A stretch of 64,000 bases of DNA, taken from positions 636,571-700,570 of the forward strand of contig DAIDGV010000024.1 of NCBI GenBank assembly GCA_027452205.1. Reading direction: 5' to 3'. This document shows positions 35,583 to 44,525 of the stretch, piece by piece (position 1 is the first letter of the stretch; each line of letters starts with the position of its first letter). Origin of the DNA: a candidate division FCPU426 bacterium. GTDB lineage: Bacteria; Oederibacteriota; Muellerivitia; Muellerivitales; Muellerivitaceae. Under the pieces are notes generated by a model. The model searched no databases and was not told the origin of the DNA. It saw only the letters and a list, made by a program, of their open reading frames with translations. The position numbers and the translations under genes were made by a program.

Positions 35583-36548
35583 TTAGTCGTTGCTGGCCGT
35601 GGACCGGCGCAGGTTCTTGGGATAGACCTCTTTGACGATGCAGGGCCGGTTCTTTATCTCGACGAATATCTTCCCTAAATAAATGCCGACCGCCCCAACA
35701 GCCGCCAGGGTCAGCCCGCCGAAAAAGCAAGTGATCAGGATCAAGGACGCCCATCCGGACAGATAAGTGATGCCCAGGATCAACTTGGAGAAAAGCACCC
35801 AGAAAATAGCGCCCAAAGAAATGAAGCTGACGATGAGACCGAACACAAAAATGAAGATCAAGGGTACGTGGCTGAAAGAGGTGATGGCGTTGACGGTCAG
35901 CGATATCTTTTTCTTTAACGTATAGGTGCTCTTTCCCTTGTGACCCTTTTGCTCGATGACCGGCTCCTGCCGATAACCAGTGATATTCATTAATCCGGCC
36001 AGGAACATCTCTTTTTCTTGGTGCATCAACAGGCTTTTCACGTAGCGGCGGGTCATTAGCCGGGCGGTCATGATGTTGTGGGGAATCTTGGCGTCGGTCA
36101 GCCAGTTGAACAGTTTCCAGAAGATGGCCCCGCTCACCTTTTCAAACCAGCCGCCCTTGCGGGCTTCTTGTTGTCCATAGGCTACGTCAATGGCCCGGCC
36201 TTTGCCCGGGTGGGTCAGTTTGTCGAAAAGCTTGGACAGGATCTCGGGGGGTTCTTCCAGGTCCGAGTCGATGAGGAAGACCAAGTCGCCTTGGGCGTAA
36301 GAAAGCCCCGTCATGATGGCGCGGGTATGACCGAAATTGCGGGAAAGGGCGACGACCTTGATGTTCTTTTCTTTCTTGAACAAGGCCTCGGCGACTTCCA
36401 GCGAATCGTCCGGCGAACCGTCGTCCACGAAGATGATCTCGTATTGGAACTTGCCGGGCAATTTTTGAATGGCAGCGCGGACCCTTTGGTGAAACTCCGC
36501 GATGTAAGAAGAGGATTGATAAAGGGTCGTGACGACGCTGATGAACAT
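35583..36548 (-). CDS. Polyprenyl-phosphate glycosyltransferase, GT2 family (GtrB/ArnC-like)
   Basis: 321 residues. The catalytic domain starts SVVTTLYQSSSYI and has FVDDGSPDDS and FLIDSDLEEPPE (metal-binding DxD); two C-terminal transmembrane helices (VPLIFIFVFGLIVSFISLG and ASLILITCFFGGLTLAAVG) follow. This layout is that of enzymes making undecaprenyl-phosphate-sugar donors. Such a donor is exactly what the large GT-C proteins in this locus would need, so it probably feeds them. Confidence 0.92.
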   Translation of the reverse strand: MFISVVTTLYQSSSYIAEFHQRVRAAIQKLPGKFQYEIIFVDDGSPDDSLEVAEALFKKEKNIKVVALSRNFGHTRAIMTGLSYAQGDLVFLIDSDLEEPPEILSKLFDKLTHPGKGRAIDVAYGQQEARKGGWFEKVSGAIFWKLFNWLTDAKIPHNIMTARLMTRRYVKSLLMHQEKEMFLAGLMNITGYRQEPVIEQKGHKGKSTYTLKKKISLTVNAITSFSHVPLIFIFVFGLIVSFISLGAIFWVLFSKLILGITYLSGWASLILITCFFGGLTLAAVGAVGIYLGKIFVEIKNRPCIVKEVYPKNLRRSTASND

Positions 36549-36582
36549 AGTGTTCCTTTGATCCTGAATTAGAAGCGTCTCT

Positions 36583-37242
36583 TCATATCCTCTTCAGTTG
36601 ATCGCTATAGCCTTTGAGTTCGGCGGGGTGCCCCATATAAACGCCGTTCTCCTGGGTGTCTTTCACCACTAAGGCCCCTGCACCGATAACGCAGTTCTTA
36701 GCGATGGTGATCTTGTCCCGCAGAGTGGCATTATTTCCGATGAAGCAATTATCGCCGACCTGGACCCGGCCCGAAATGACCGCTTGGCAAGCGATGAAGC
36801 AATTATCGCCGATGACGGAATGATGGGCCACCAGGCTGCCGCTCCAGAGAGTGACATGGTTCCCGATCCGGGAGAAAGGTTGGACGGTGTTGCCTTCTAA
36901 TATGAAGCAATTTTCTCCTAAAGGTATACCGGGCCAGACGGTAGCTTTGGAACTGACAAAAGAGGCAAGGGAATAGCCTTTGTCCTTGGCTTCCCGGCAT
37001 TTTTGAGCGCGGACTTTGTTCATTTGGGAATAACCCACGGCGACGAACAGGTCATATTGACCGGGAGGATAGTGGGCGGCCACTTGGTCGAAATCGACCA
37101 CCGGCAGACCGCAAAAGGTGGGTCCTTCGATGAATTCCTTGTTGACGGTAAAAGCGACGACCTGACGGGGGGAGTCGTTCTGGAAATAATAATGGGCGAC
37201 CGAAGCGTTATCACCCACACCAAAGATGATCAAAGGTTTCAT
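36583..37242 (-). CDS. NeuD-type sugar acyltransferase (left-handed beta-helix)
   Basis: 219 residues. The N-terminal Rossmann-like part (PLIIFGVGDNASVAHYYF) and the C-terminal hexapeptide repeats (IGDNCFIA, VGDNCFIGNNATL, IAKNCVIGAGALV) are typical of NeuD/PglD sugar O- or N-acyltransferases. A plausible role is to acylate the amino sugar made by the RffA-type transaminase. It is the first gene of a four-gene minus-strand operon (acyltransferase, GT2, transaminase, methyltransferase). Confidence 0.88.
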   Translation of the reverse strand: MKPLIIFGVGDNASVAHYYFQNDSPRQVVAFTVNKEFIEGPTFCGLPVVDFDQVAAHYPPGQYDLFVAVGYSQMNKVRAQKCREAKDKGYSLASFVSSKATVWPGIPLGENCFILEGNTVQPFSRIGNHVTLWSGSLVAHHSVIGDNCFIACQAVISGRVQVGDNCFIGNNATLRDKITIAKNCVIGAGALVVKDTQENGVYMGHPAELKGYSDQLKRI

Positions 37243-37415
37243 GCGCGTTCCCTAAAAGGTTCGGAAATGATGGCCCATTTTAAGGCATTTGGTCTTGGGC
37301 GGGTCATAAATAACGGCACTTAGGCTAAGCAAAGGCTTCCCTTAAAAGCGTCGATCCAGAATACAATAAGCCCCGAACGGATATTGCTCAGCCGCATCTC
37401 ATGGAAGGGCGATGT

Positions 37416-38114
37416 ATGAAAAAAGTGGCGGTTCTTCAGTCCAATTATATCCCTTGGAAGGGTTATTTCGACATGATCCACGATGTCGACCTTTTCATCT
37501 TCTATGACGACCGGCAATACACCAAGAACGACTGGCGCAATCGTAACAAGATCAAGACACCTCAAGGGGCCCAATGGCTGACGATCCCGGTGGGTGATCA
37601 TGATAACCTGCTGATTGATCAGATCAAGTTGCAGTCCCCGGATTGGGCGGCAAAACATTGGAGAAGCCTGGTCCAATATTATTCCAAGGCGCCTTATTTC
37701 AAAACTTACGAATCCGCCCTCAAGAAAATCTATGAGACGAAATGGGAATATCTTTCGGAATTGAACCAACATTTGATCATGTTCATAGCTAAAGAATTGC
37801 TGGGTATCCAGACAGCCTTCGATCGTTCTGAAAATTACGCCCTGACGGGGGATAAATTCGACCGGTTGGTCCAGTTGCTCAAGAAATGCGGCGCCGAGTA
37901 TTATCTTTCGGGCCCCTCCGCGAAGGATTACATGGACGAAGCTGCCATGGCCGCCGTAGGGATCCAATTGGTCTATAAAGATTATTCCGGTTATCCCGAA
38001 TATCCCCAGTTCTTTCCGCCGTTCGCCCACAATGTTTCGATCCTCGACCTGCTTTTCCAAAAGGGCCCCGAAGCGCCTTTTTACATTTGGGGATGGCGTC
38101 AAGCGAAGCTTTAG
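37416..38114 (+). CDS. wbqC: WbqC-like protein
   Basis: 232 residues. Begins KKVAVLQSNYIPWKGYFDMI and continues DLFIFYDDRQYTKNDWRNRN and IPVGDHDN, the hallmark of the WbqC family, often found in O-antigen and glycosylation loci next to 4-amino-4,6-dideoxyhexose genes; its biochemical role is not settled. ATG 37416 is preferred to 37401 because GGAAGGG lies between them. A TACAAT-like -10 lies at 37362-37367. It is divergent from the NeuD-like gene across about 170 bases. Confidence 0.9.
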   Translation: MKKVAVLQSNYIPWKGYFDMIHDVDLFIFYDDRQYTKNDWRNRNKIKTPQGAQWLTIPVGDHDNLLIDQIKLQSPDWAAKHWRSLVQYYSKAPYFKTYESALKKIYETKWEYLSELNQHLIMFIAKELLGIQTAFDRSENYALTGDKFDRLVQLLKKCGAEYYLSGPSAKDYMDEAAMAAVGIQLVYKDYSGYPEYPQFFPPFAHNVSILDLLFQKGPEAPFYIWGWRQAKL

Positions 38115-38139
38115 GTCCGGTATTGGCCCCACTCCCATT

Positions 38140-38145
38140 TAAAAT
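38140..38145 (+). promoter_or_regulatory. Candidate -10 element (TAAAAT)
   Basis: TTTAAAATGC box 82 bases before ATG 38227, in the gap between wbqC and the second large glycosyltransferase. Confidence 0.35.
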
Positions 38146-38226
38146 GCTGTTATCATGCTTCGAGCCTTTGATCCTCGGCCCGCCGGTCGGACCGAAGAAC
38201 GTCATCAAATAGGAAGGCCTGATCCA

Positions 38227-40836
38227 ATGCCTACTTTCCTGTCCGCTAAGAATTCCGCCCATCTGAACGCGCTTTTGCTCCTCATCCCCTCGGTCTATTC
38301 TTTTTTCCATGGATCCTATGTGTTAGGGGTCCTTTTTCTCTTTGTGGCCCTAGTTCTTGAGTTTTCCGGCCGGAACAGCGCGAAGGGAAGCTTGGGAGGG
38401 GCACTTTCGGCCCTGACCACGATGGAATTCAAGGAACGCTTGATCTGGGTGCTCTGGTTGGCCCTGGGATTGGTGACGCTCACTGTCCGTTCGGATCTTT
38501 ACGGATTTGTGACCGAGAAGCCCCAATGGTTGGGCTGGGCCCAATTATGGATGCAGTTCGCCCTCTTTCTCGCTTTGATCGGGGCGATCCGGTCCGTTGA
38601 AACTCCCAAGAAAGCCTCGACGGACCTTTCTTCCTCGGCAGCCCGAATCTGGTTCGGCATCATCTTCGCCTTGGCCATCGTCATGCTGACCTATAAGGTT
38701 GGTTCTCCCGAGGGTTGTTATGGCAGCGACGAATCGGTGGGGATCATCATGACCCGTTGGATGCGGGATTATCAAAACTACATGCAGGGCTATTACCTTA
38801 ACTACTGGACGAAACCTTTCTTTACCTATCTCACCCTGTTCCTATGGCATTGGATGCCGAACGCCACGGACGTTTTTATCGCCCGACTGACGGCCATCGT
38901 GAACGACCTGGGCACGGTTTGGCTCCTTTATTTGTGCGGCAAGGAATTGGGCGGCCGACGCACGGGTCTTTGGACCGCGGCCCTGGGCGCGGTGAGCAAG
39001 CCCCTGATGGAATTGACCGTCATGTCCACGGGCGTGGTCTCGGCGCCTTTCGCGTTGTTGTTATCGATTTTGTTCGCACTGCGGTTGTTCAAAAAAACGG
39101 ACATTAAACACTATCTCCAATTCGGTTTGGCCCTCGGGCTCAACGTCTATATGACCGACTACACCCGCTTGGAGACGATCTTCCTGATCGGCGTCGTCTT
39201 TGTTTGGACCCTTTGGCAAAAGAAGAACCGGGTCTGGGCAGGACCGATGTCTTGGGTGATCCTGACCAATATCCTGGCACTGGCCGTTTATTGTTTCTAT
39301 ATGACCTTTGGATTCAACCAAACCTTGATGATCAATCAATGGTTCATGCAATATCCCATTCCTTGCTTCGTCGCGTTGCTCGCGATCTTCCTCGCTTTGG
39401 TCGGGACCCGCGCGGTCTTGGGCCCTCAGGCGCCGAGCGTTAAAAAGAATCAAGGCTGGTTCGCGGCCCTGCTGGGTCTTTGGATCTGTGTGTTCCTGGA
39501 TTATCCCTTCATCTCCGGTTGTTGGACGCATGTGAGCGAAACCTTAAAATGGAACGGCACGGGTCTGGCCCAGGTCCTGTCGGACCTCATCGGACGACTC
39601 TATCTATCGGTCCAGATCCTCTTCTATTGGGGAGGCCGTCCCTTCAACATGGGTCTCGAGGGAGATTCTTTCTTCAGTTTCGGCGAGGTGATGGTCATTT
39701 TCCTGGGGCTCGCTTATTTCTTCGCGAAGCCCAGTTGGTCCAAGTTCTTCATCTTTCTGACGGTCCTGGTGGGCATTTTGCCCCATGTGCTGTTGACCGC
39801 TACCCACAATGTTCGGCTGATGGATTCGGTCGGGCCCTTCTTATTACTGGCCGCGATGGGGTTGAACGATCTGTGGGTGATGATGACCGCTTCGTCCGCA
39901 CGCCGGTGGGTCGGGGGGTTGGTCTTAGCGGTCTTGATCGGATTCTGGGGTTGGTCGGCCTGGACCACCTATAGCCGGGTCTATTTTGACTGGTTCGACC
40001 GAACGATCACTTTTGATACGGGAGCTCAGATGTTGGCGGCGGAAAGCCAAAAGGCGGGGGACCGGGTTTATTTCTGCGACAACGCCATTGATGGTGAATC
40101 TTTGATTCTGTGCGAGGGTCTTTCCGCTCACCGTATCTGTCCGGTGAACGTGATCTACTTGAAACCGGGCGAAAAACCGCAAGATGTCGTCATCATCGTC
40201 CATGATTTCCTTTCCAAAGAAAGCCAGGCCATGGCGGCGGACATCAAACGGTATTTTCCGGGCGTGGCATGGCAAAGAAAATACGATAACAATTATTGTG
40301 TGATCCCTTCCCAAGCGCTTTTAAGACCAGAACAAAAAATGTTCATGCTGCGCAACGAGCCCGCCTCAGGTTGGAAGAGGGAATATGCCTTGAACGACGC
40401 CGGTATTTCTTTTGATATCGTCGAATATGAGGACCGGGCAGCCCATGTGGACGATCCTTTTTTACTTTATGATGGCAAGCGCAATCAGGAACTGATCCGA
40501 CAAAAATTGGAGGTTATCCGTTACTTGGCCACCCTTCATATCGCAAAAGAAGGGGATTATGTTGTCCACTATCAAGGCGAAAACCGGAGCTGGCTGAAAT
40601 TGGACGGCCACAAGATCGTTGATCTGGTCTTCTTTGAGTTGGACAACGCCGATCATATCCCCGTCTATTTAGGGAGCGCCAAAGAAGGGGACGTAAAGGT
40701 TCATCTGACCCAGGGTGATCACCCGGTCGAGGTAGTGATGAATTACCAAAGGTCGCTGAAGTCCCCTGAGTTTTGGCTGCGCCCGGCGGGTACGCCGGCG
40801 CCCGGGGTTTCGTTGTGGAAGTCTCTGGATTTTTAA
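38227..40836 (+). CDS. Large membrane GT-C glycosyltransferase, paralogue of the gene at 31227
   Basis: 869 residues with about 13 transmembrane helices. The loop motif CYGSDESVG carries the catalytic-type acidic residues. The segment GKELGGRRTGLWTA matches GKELGGRRLGLYCA of the first paralogue. After about residue 560 a soluble extracytoplasmic part ends in a PA14-like domain (ATLHIAKEGDYVVHYQGENRSW). ATG 38227 has AGGAAGG upstream; the longer frame from 38155 is rejected. It probably uses a polyprenyl-phosphate donor. Confidence 0.82.
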   Translation: MPTFLSAKNSAHLNALLLLIPSVYSFFHGSYVLGVLFLFVALVLEFSGRNSAKGSLGGALSALTTMEFKERLIWVLWLALGLVTLTVRSDLYGFVTEKPQWLGWAQLWMQFALFLALIGAIRSVETPKKASTDLSSSAARIWFGIIFALAIVMLTYKVGSPEGCYGSDESVGIIMTRWMRDYQNYMQGYYLNYWTKPFFTYLTLFLWHWMPNATDVFIARLTAIVNDLGTVWLLYLCGKELGGRRTGLWTAALGAVSKPLMELTVMSTGVVSAPFALLLSILFALRLFKKTDIKHYLQFGLALGLNVYMTDYTRLETIFLIGVVFVWTLWQKKNRVWAGPMSWVILTNILALAVYCFYMTFGFNQTLMINQWFMQYPIPCFVALLAIFLALVGTRAVLGPQAPSVKKNQGWFAALLGLWICVFLDYPFISGCWTHVSETLKWNGTGLAQVLSDLIGRLYLSVQILFYWGGRPFNMGLEGDSFFSFGEVMVIFLGLAYFFAKPSWSKFFIFLTVLVGILPHVLLTATHNVRLMDSVGPFLLLAAMGLNDLWVMMTASSARRWVGGLVLAVLIGFWGWSAWTTYSRVYFDWFDRTITFDTGAQMLAAESQKAGDRVYFCDNAIDGESLILCEGLSAHRICPVNVIYLKPGEKPQDVVIIVHDFLSKESQAMAADIKRYFPGVAWQRKYDNNYCVIPSQALLRPEQKMFMLRNEPASGWKREYALNDAGISFDIVEYEDRAAHVDDPFLLYDGKRNQELIRQKLEVIRYLATLHIAKEGDYVVHYQGENRSWLKLDGHKIVDLVFFELDNADHIPVYLGSAKEGDVKVHLTQGDHPVEVVMNYQRSLKSPEFWLRPAGTPAPGVSLWKSLDF

Positions 40837-40859
40837 GAGGGTAAATCAAGGAGGGTCCG

Positions 40860-41528
40860 ATGAAAGGTCTTAAATACGGTCTGATGTTGATCCTGTTGGC
40901 GGCGGTCGTTCCCCTGGGCGCGGTGGAGCGCACGGGCATCCTGGCCCCTCCTGACATCAAAAAGCAGCAGGACGCGATCATGAGCATGCTGATCAAGGGT
41001 AACAAGGTCCATCAAAAACACATCGTCCGCAAGCCGGGACTTCCCCTTTTGATGATGGTCAGCTGCGCGGATTCCCGTGTCGAGCCTGAGGCCATTTTCG
41101 ATATGAAACCGGGCGAGATCTACACGGTGCGGGCCTTTGGCAATATCGTGGACAAGAGCATTTTGGGCAGCTTGGAATATGGCGCGGACAACCTGGAATG
41201 CCATGTACTGGTCGTCATGGGCCACACGCATTGCACCGCCTTGGCGGGCGCTTTGAGCGAACATAACAGCCCCCGGACGACCTGGCGGTCCCTGAACCTG
41301 CAGGATTTGGACGCCCGTTTGCAGCCGGCGGTGGAAGCGGTGGTCGATAAGAACCTGACCGATGAGGAACGCTGGGACGCGGTGGTGCGGGCCAATGTGC
41401 TCAATACCATGCGCACGATCCGTGAACAAAGTCCCGAGTTGTGGCAGATGGAACAGGATGAGACCTTAAAGATCGTGGGCGCCGTCTATCATCTGGACAC
41501 GGGCGCGGTGGAGTGGTTAAAAGAATAG
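40860..41528 (+). CDS. Periplasmic beta-class carbonic anhydrase
   Basis: 222 residues. Zinc-site motifs CADSRVEPEAIFDM (about 69-82) and GHTHCTAL (about 121-128) give the Cys-Asp-Arg/His-Cys set of beta carbonic anhydrases, which interconvert carbon dioxide and bicarbonate. The N-terminus (MLILLAAVVPLGAVE) is a signal peptide, so the enzyme acts outside the cytoplasm, which is uncommon for the beta class. AGGAGG precedes ATG 40860. Alanine dehydrogenase follows within 20 bases. Confidence 0.93.
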   Translation: MKGLKYGLMLILLAAVVPLGAVERTGILAPPDIKKQQDAIMSMLIKGNKVHQKHIVRKPGLPLLMMVSCADSRVEPEAIFDMKPGEIYTVRAFGNIVDKSILGSLEYGADNLECHVLVVMGHTHCTALAGALSEHNSPRTTWRSLNLQDLDARLQPAVEAVVDKNLTDEERWDAVVRANVLNTMRTIREQSPELWQMEQDETLKIVGAVYHLDTGAVEWLKE

Positions 41529-41543
41529 TCCAAGAGGTTTCAC

Positions 41544-42626
41544 GTGATCATCGGCGTTCCGAAGGAAGTTAAAGACAACGAGTTCCGGGTCGGCATCGTT
41601 CCCGGCGGTGTGGAAGAACTGGTCCTGGCGGGGCACACGGTGCTCATTGAAAAGGGCGCCGGGTCGGGCAGTGTTATTTCCGATAAGGATTTCCAGGAAG
41701 CGGGCGCCCGGATCGTCACGAAGAAAGACCTTTTCCGCCGGGCGGACATGGTCCTCAAGGTCAAGGAACCGCAATCTTCCGAATATTCCCTGATCCGTCC
41801 CGGACAGATCCTCTTCTGTTACTTTCATTTCGCCGCCTCCCAAAAACTGACCCAGGCCATCCAAAAGACCAAGTGTGTGGCCATCGCTTACGAGACGCTC
41901 CGCTTACCCTCGGGCGAACATCCCCTCCTTACCCCCATGAGCGAAGTGGCGGGGAAAATGGCTATCCAGGAAGGCGCCAAATACCTGGAACGTTCCATGG
42001 GCGGTAAGGGCATTTTGTTGGGTGGTGTGGCGGGGGTGCGCCCCGCGAAGGTCGTGGTCATTGGTGGCGGTATCGTGGGTTTTAACGCGGCGAAAGTGGC
42101 GGCGGGCATCGGGGCCAATGTTTCCGTGCTCGATATCAATCCTTCCCGCCTTCGCTATTTAGAGGATGTGTTGCCCAAGAACGTGACGACCCTGGTCTCG
42201 AACCGCCGGATCATCCGCGAGGAAGTCAAAGAAGCGGATCTTTTGGTCGGCGCGGTCTATGTGGAAGGCGCCAAAGCGCCCCATTTGGTGACCCGGGATA
42301 TGGTGAAAAAAATGAAGCCTGGGTCGGTCATTGTGGACGTAGCCATCGATCAAGGCGGCTGTGTGGAAACCGCCCGGCCCACCACCCACAGCCATCCGGT
42401 CTATCAAGTGAACGGCGTGGTGCATTATTGCGTGACCAATATCCCTGGCGCGGTGGGGATGACCTCCACCTACGCTTTGACCAACGCGACCTTGCCTTTC
42501 GTCCTTCAGATCGCTAAACATGGGTACAAAGAGGCGATCCGCAACAATCCCGCGATCCTGCACGGATTGAACATCGACAACGGGGTATTGGTACACCCGG
42601 CGGTGCGGGCCGCTTTCGAGAAATAA
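41544..42626 (+). CDS. ald: Alanine dehydrogenase
   Basis: NAD-dependent reversible oxidative deamination of L-alanine to pyruvate and ammonium. Begins IIGVPKEVKDNEFRVGIVP; contains VLKVKEPQ, the NAD-binding VVIGGGIVGFNAAKVA (about residues 170-185) and the C-terminal NIPGAVGMTSTYALTNATLP. GTG 41544 has AAGAGG upstream. At 360 residues it is normal size. It follows the carbonic anhydrase gene closely and precedes a membrane protein gene. Confidence 0.96.
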   Translation: MIIGVPKEVKDNEFRVGIVPGGVEELVLAGHTVLIEKGAGSGSVISDKDFQEAGARIVTKKDLFRRADMVLKVKEPQSSEYSLIRPGQILFCYFHFAASQKLTQAIQKTKCVAIAYETLRLPSGEHPLLTPMSEVAGKMAIQEGAKYLERSMGGKGILLGGVAGVRPAKVVVIGGGIVGFNAAKVAAGIGANVSVLDINPSRLRYLEDVLPKNVTTLVSNRRIIREEVKEADLLVGAVYVEGAKAPHLVTRDMVKKMKPGSVIVDVAIDQGGCVETARPTTHSHPVYQVNGVVHYCVTNIPGAVGMTSTYALTNATLPFVLQIAKHGYKEAIRNNPAILHGLNIDNGVLVHPAVRAAFEK

Positions 42627-42642
42627 ACTTCCAAGGGAACCT

Positions 42643-43350
42643 ATGCCGACCGTTTTCGCCAGCGTCAGCGCGACCATCATTCTTTTTTTTCTCGTAACCT
42701 TAGGGATGGCCCATGCCCATCTATTGCCCATGGGGCTGCACATGTTGTGGGGTTTCTTCATGGCTATCCTCATCGTCCTGCTGCAGTGCCTTATTTTTGG
42801 GTTCTTCATCGGCAGCGGGAAGTCCATCAAGCGGGTTGTGGAAGAGAACAACCTGGCCGCCCATTGGGTCCAGAAGACCAAGGACTATAAGAACCAATCC
42901 TATCCAGCCCTTATGTTGGCCATTGTCATCACGGTGGTCGCGGCGGCCTTGGGGGGAGGTGTAGGCGCGGGATCCGTTCCTCCTTGGGTCCATGGTCTAG
43001 TTATGTGGTTAGCTTTGGCGGCCAATGCCCGGTCCCTTTGGATCTCCTATAAAGTGGTCGTGGCCAACGTGAACGCCATTCATCTGATCAACGCCGAGGT
43101 TGAGAGCCGTAAGGAAGGCCGCTCGGTGATCGCGCCCCAAGAAAAGCCGAAAGAAGAATTGATCGTGAACCGCCCTCCGCCGACCCCGGCCTCCAAATAC
43201 TATTTCCTGGCCGCGGCGGTCTGGGTGCCTTACCTCTATATGAAAGTTTCCCTGAGCAGCCGGGATTTCCCTTTCTGGCCTTTTTTGGTAGGCAGTCTAG
43301 CGCTGGTCGTGATCGGGGCCCTGCAAAGACCGGAAGCTGTTAAAAAATAA
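42643..43350 (+). CDS. Multi-pass membrane protein of unknown function
   Basis: 235 residues with six or so hydrophobic segments (for example LFFLVTLGMAHAHLLPMG and FFMAILIVLLQCLIFGFFIG). A cytoplasmic loop contains a Pro/Lys-rich stretch (APQEKPKEELIVNRPPPTP). I recognise no family. It follows ald by 16 bases and is probably co-transcribed with it. Confidence 0.6.
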   Translation: MPTVFASVSATIILFFLVTLGMAHAHLLPMGLHMLWGFFMAILIVLLQCLIFGFFIGSGKSIKRVVEENNLAAHWVQKTKDYKNQSYPALMLAIVITVVAAALGGGVGAGSVPPWVHGLVMWLALAANARSLWISYKVVVANVNAIHLINAEVESRKEGRSVIAPQEKPKEELIVNRPPPTPASKYYFLAAAVWVPYLYMKVSLSSRDFPFWPFLVGSLALVVIGALQRPEAVKK

Positions 43351-43378
43351 AGCCGTTCTTATCAGACCAAGGATCAGA

Positions 43379-44314
43379 ATGAAAATAGCGGCGGCGGTCT
43401 TCCATCGAACGGTCCATCTCGGCGAGGCCCAACTCTATCCGCCGGACCCGAAATGTCTTTTTTGCGGTTCCACTAACCGAACCGCTTTCTATACCCTCCA
43501 AAAAGATCCGGACGTTCTCTTGCTCAAGTGTAACCACTGCTTCGCCGAAAGCGCTTCGAGACTACCCACCGAACAAGCCATGAAGGACTATTACAGCAAC
43601 TATTACAACGAGGACGCGGTCAAGGAAACGAAGGACCGGGTCGCCTGTTATCACACGGCCCAATTTGGGGATTATTTGGCCCGAAAGGTGATCAAGCATT
43701 TCCCGCCGTCGGACTCTTTTGAAGTGTTGGACTTTGGCGGAGGGGATGGCGCCATCGCTTTGAGGATGGCCCAACGGCTTTTGGAAAGATCCTTCAAGAG
43801 CATTACGATCACAGTGGTCGATTACAACGAGTACCTGGCCCAGAGCGATGACGCCCGGATCCGTTTAGTTAATTGCCCGACCCTGGATCAATTACCCGCA
43901 AAGAAATTCGACTTCATCATCGCCAGTGCGGTTATCGAACATATTCCGAATCCCAAGCCAGTGATCGACCGACTCTCGTCACTCTTGAATCTGAAGGGGG
44001 TGGCCTATTTCCGCACGCCTTATATAGAACCCTTCTTGAAGTTGTCCAAGTTGCTTCATATCACGATCGATTTCACTTATCCCGCCCATATCCATGACCT
44101 GGGCGCGGATTTTTGGGAGGGAAGCATGGTCCGGCTCCTTTATCCCCAAGAGTTTTCGGTGCTGGAATCGAACCCTTCTTTTGTTGAGACCACTTTTAAG
44201 GACAACTTTTTAAGGACCCTGGCGGCTTACATCCTCAAGGCCCCCTGGTATTTGATCGGCAATGGGTACAAATGGGTTGGAAGCTGGGAGATCTTTTACC
44301 GCAAGATCGGCTAA
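43379..44314 (+). CDS. SAM-dependent methyltransferase with N-terminal zinc-ribbon segment
   Basis: 311 residues. An N-terminal CLFC...CNHC pair (about 22-50) suggests a small zinc ribbon. The SAM-binding motif FEVLDFGGGDGAIALRMAQ lies at about 115-133 and DFIIASAVIEHIPNPK is motif II. This Zn-ribbon plus methyltransferase layout is seen in sugar methyltransferases of glycan loci (C-methyltransferase-like). AAGGATC precedes ATG 43379. A surface-sugar substrate is likely but not proven. Confidence 0.82.
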   Translation: MKIAAAVFHRTVHLGEAQLYPPDPKCLFCGSTNRTAFYTLQKDPDVLLLKCNHCFAESASRLPTEQAMKDYYSNYYNEDAVKETKDRVACYHTAQFGDYLARKVIKHFPPSDSFEVLDFGGGDGAIALRMAQRLLERSFKSITITVVDYNEYLAQSDDARIRLVNCPTLDQLPAKKFDFIIASAVIEHIPNPKPVIDRLSSLLNLKGVAYFRTPYIEPFLKLSKLLHITIDFTYPAHIHDLGADFWEGSMVRLLYPQEFSVLESNPSFVETTFKDNFLRTLAAYILKAPWYLIGNGYKWVGSWEIFYRKIG

Positions 44315-44378
44315 TTTTTTCGCCTGTTCAAGCCAGCTGTGAAGAGCTTTTTTGTTCAGGCTTTCCTATAAAATCAGT

Positions 44379-44384
44379 TAAAAT
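44379..44384 (+). promoter_or_regulatory. Candidate -10 element (TAAAAT) with long structured leader
   Basis: GTTAAAATA box. It leaves a leader of about 135 bases before ATG 44526, which contains the hairpins TTAGgCGTTC-TG-GAACGtCTAA (44467-44488) and GGGT-GTCTCA-ACCC (44490-44503). No good ribosome-binding site precedes the ATG. Confidence 0.4.
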
Positions 44385-44525
44385 ACCGCCCTTGTCCGGC
44401 TTCTCCTTTAAAAAACCAGGGAAGTATGGGACTATGCGGGGCCTTGAGCGGTCCTGGAGAGGCTTTTTAGGCGTTCTGGAACGTCTAACGGGTGTCTCAA
44501 CCCCTAAAATTTGAAAGTTAACCTC

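Noticed and set aside
44330..44353. Hairpin AGCT...AGCT with T-run as a terminator
   Set aside because: The stem is only four base pairs, so it is too weak to call.
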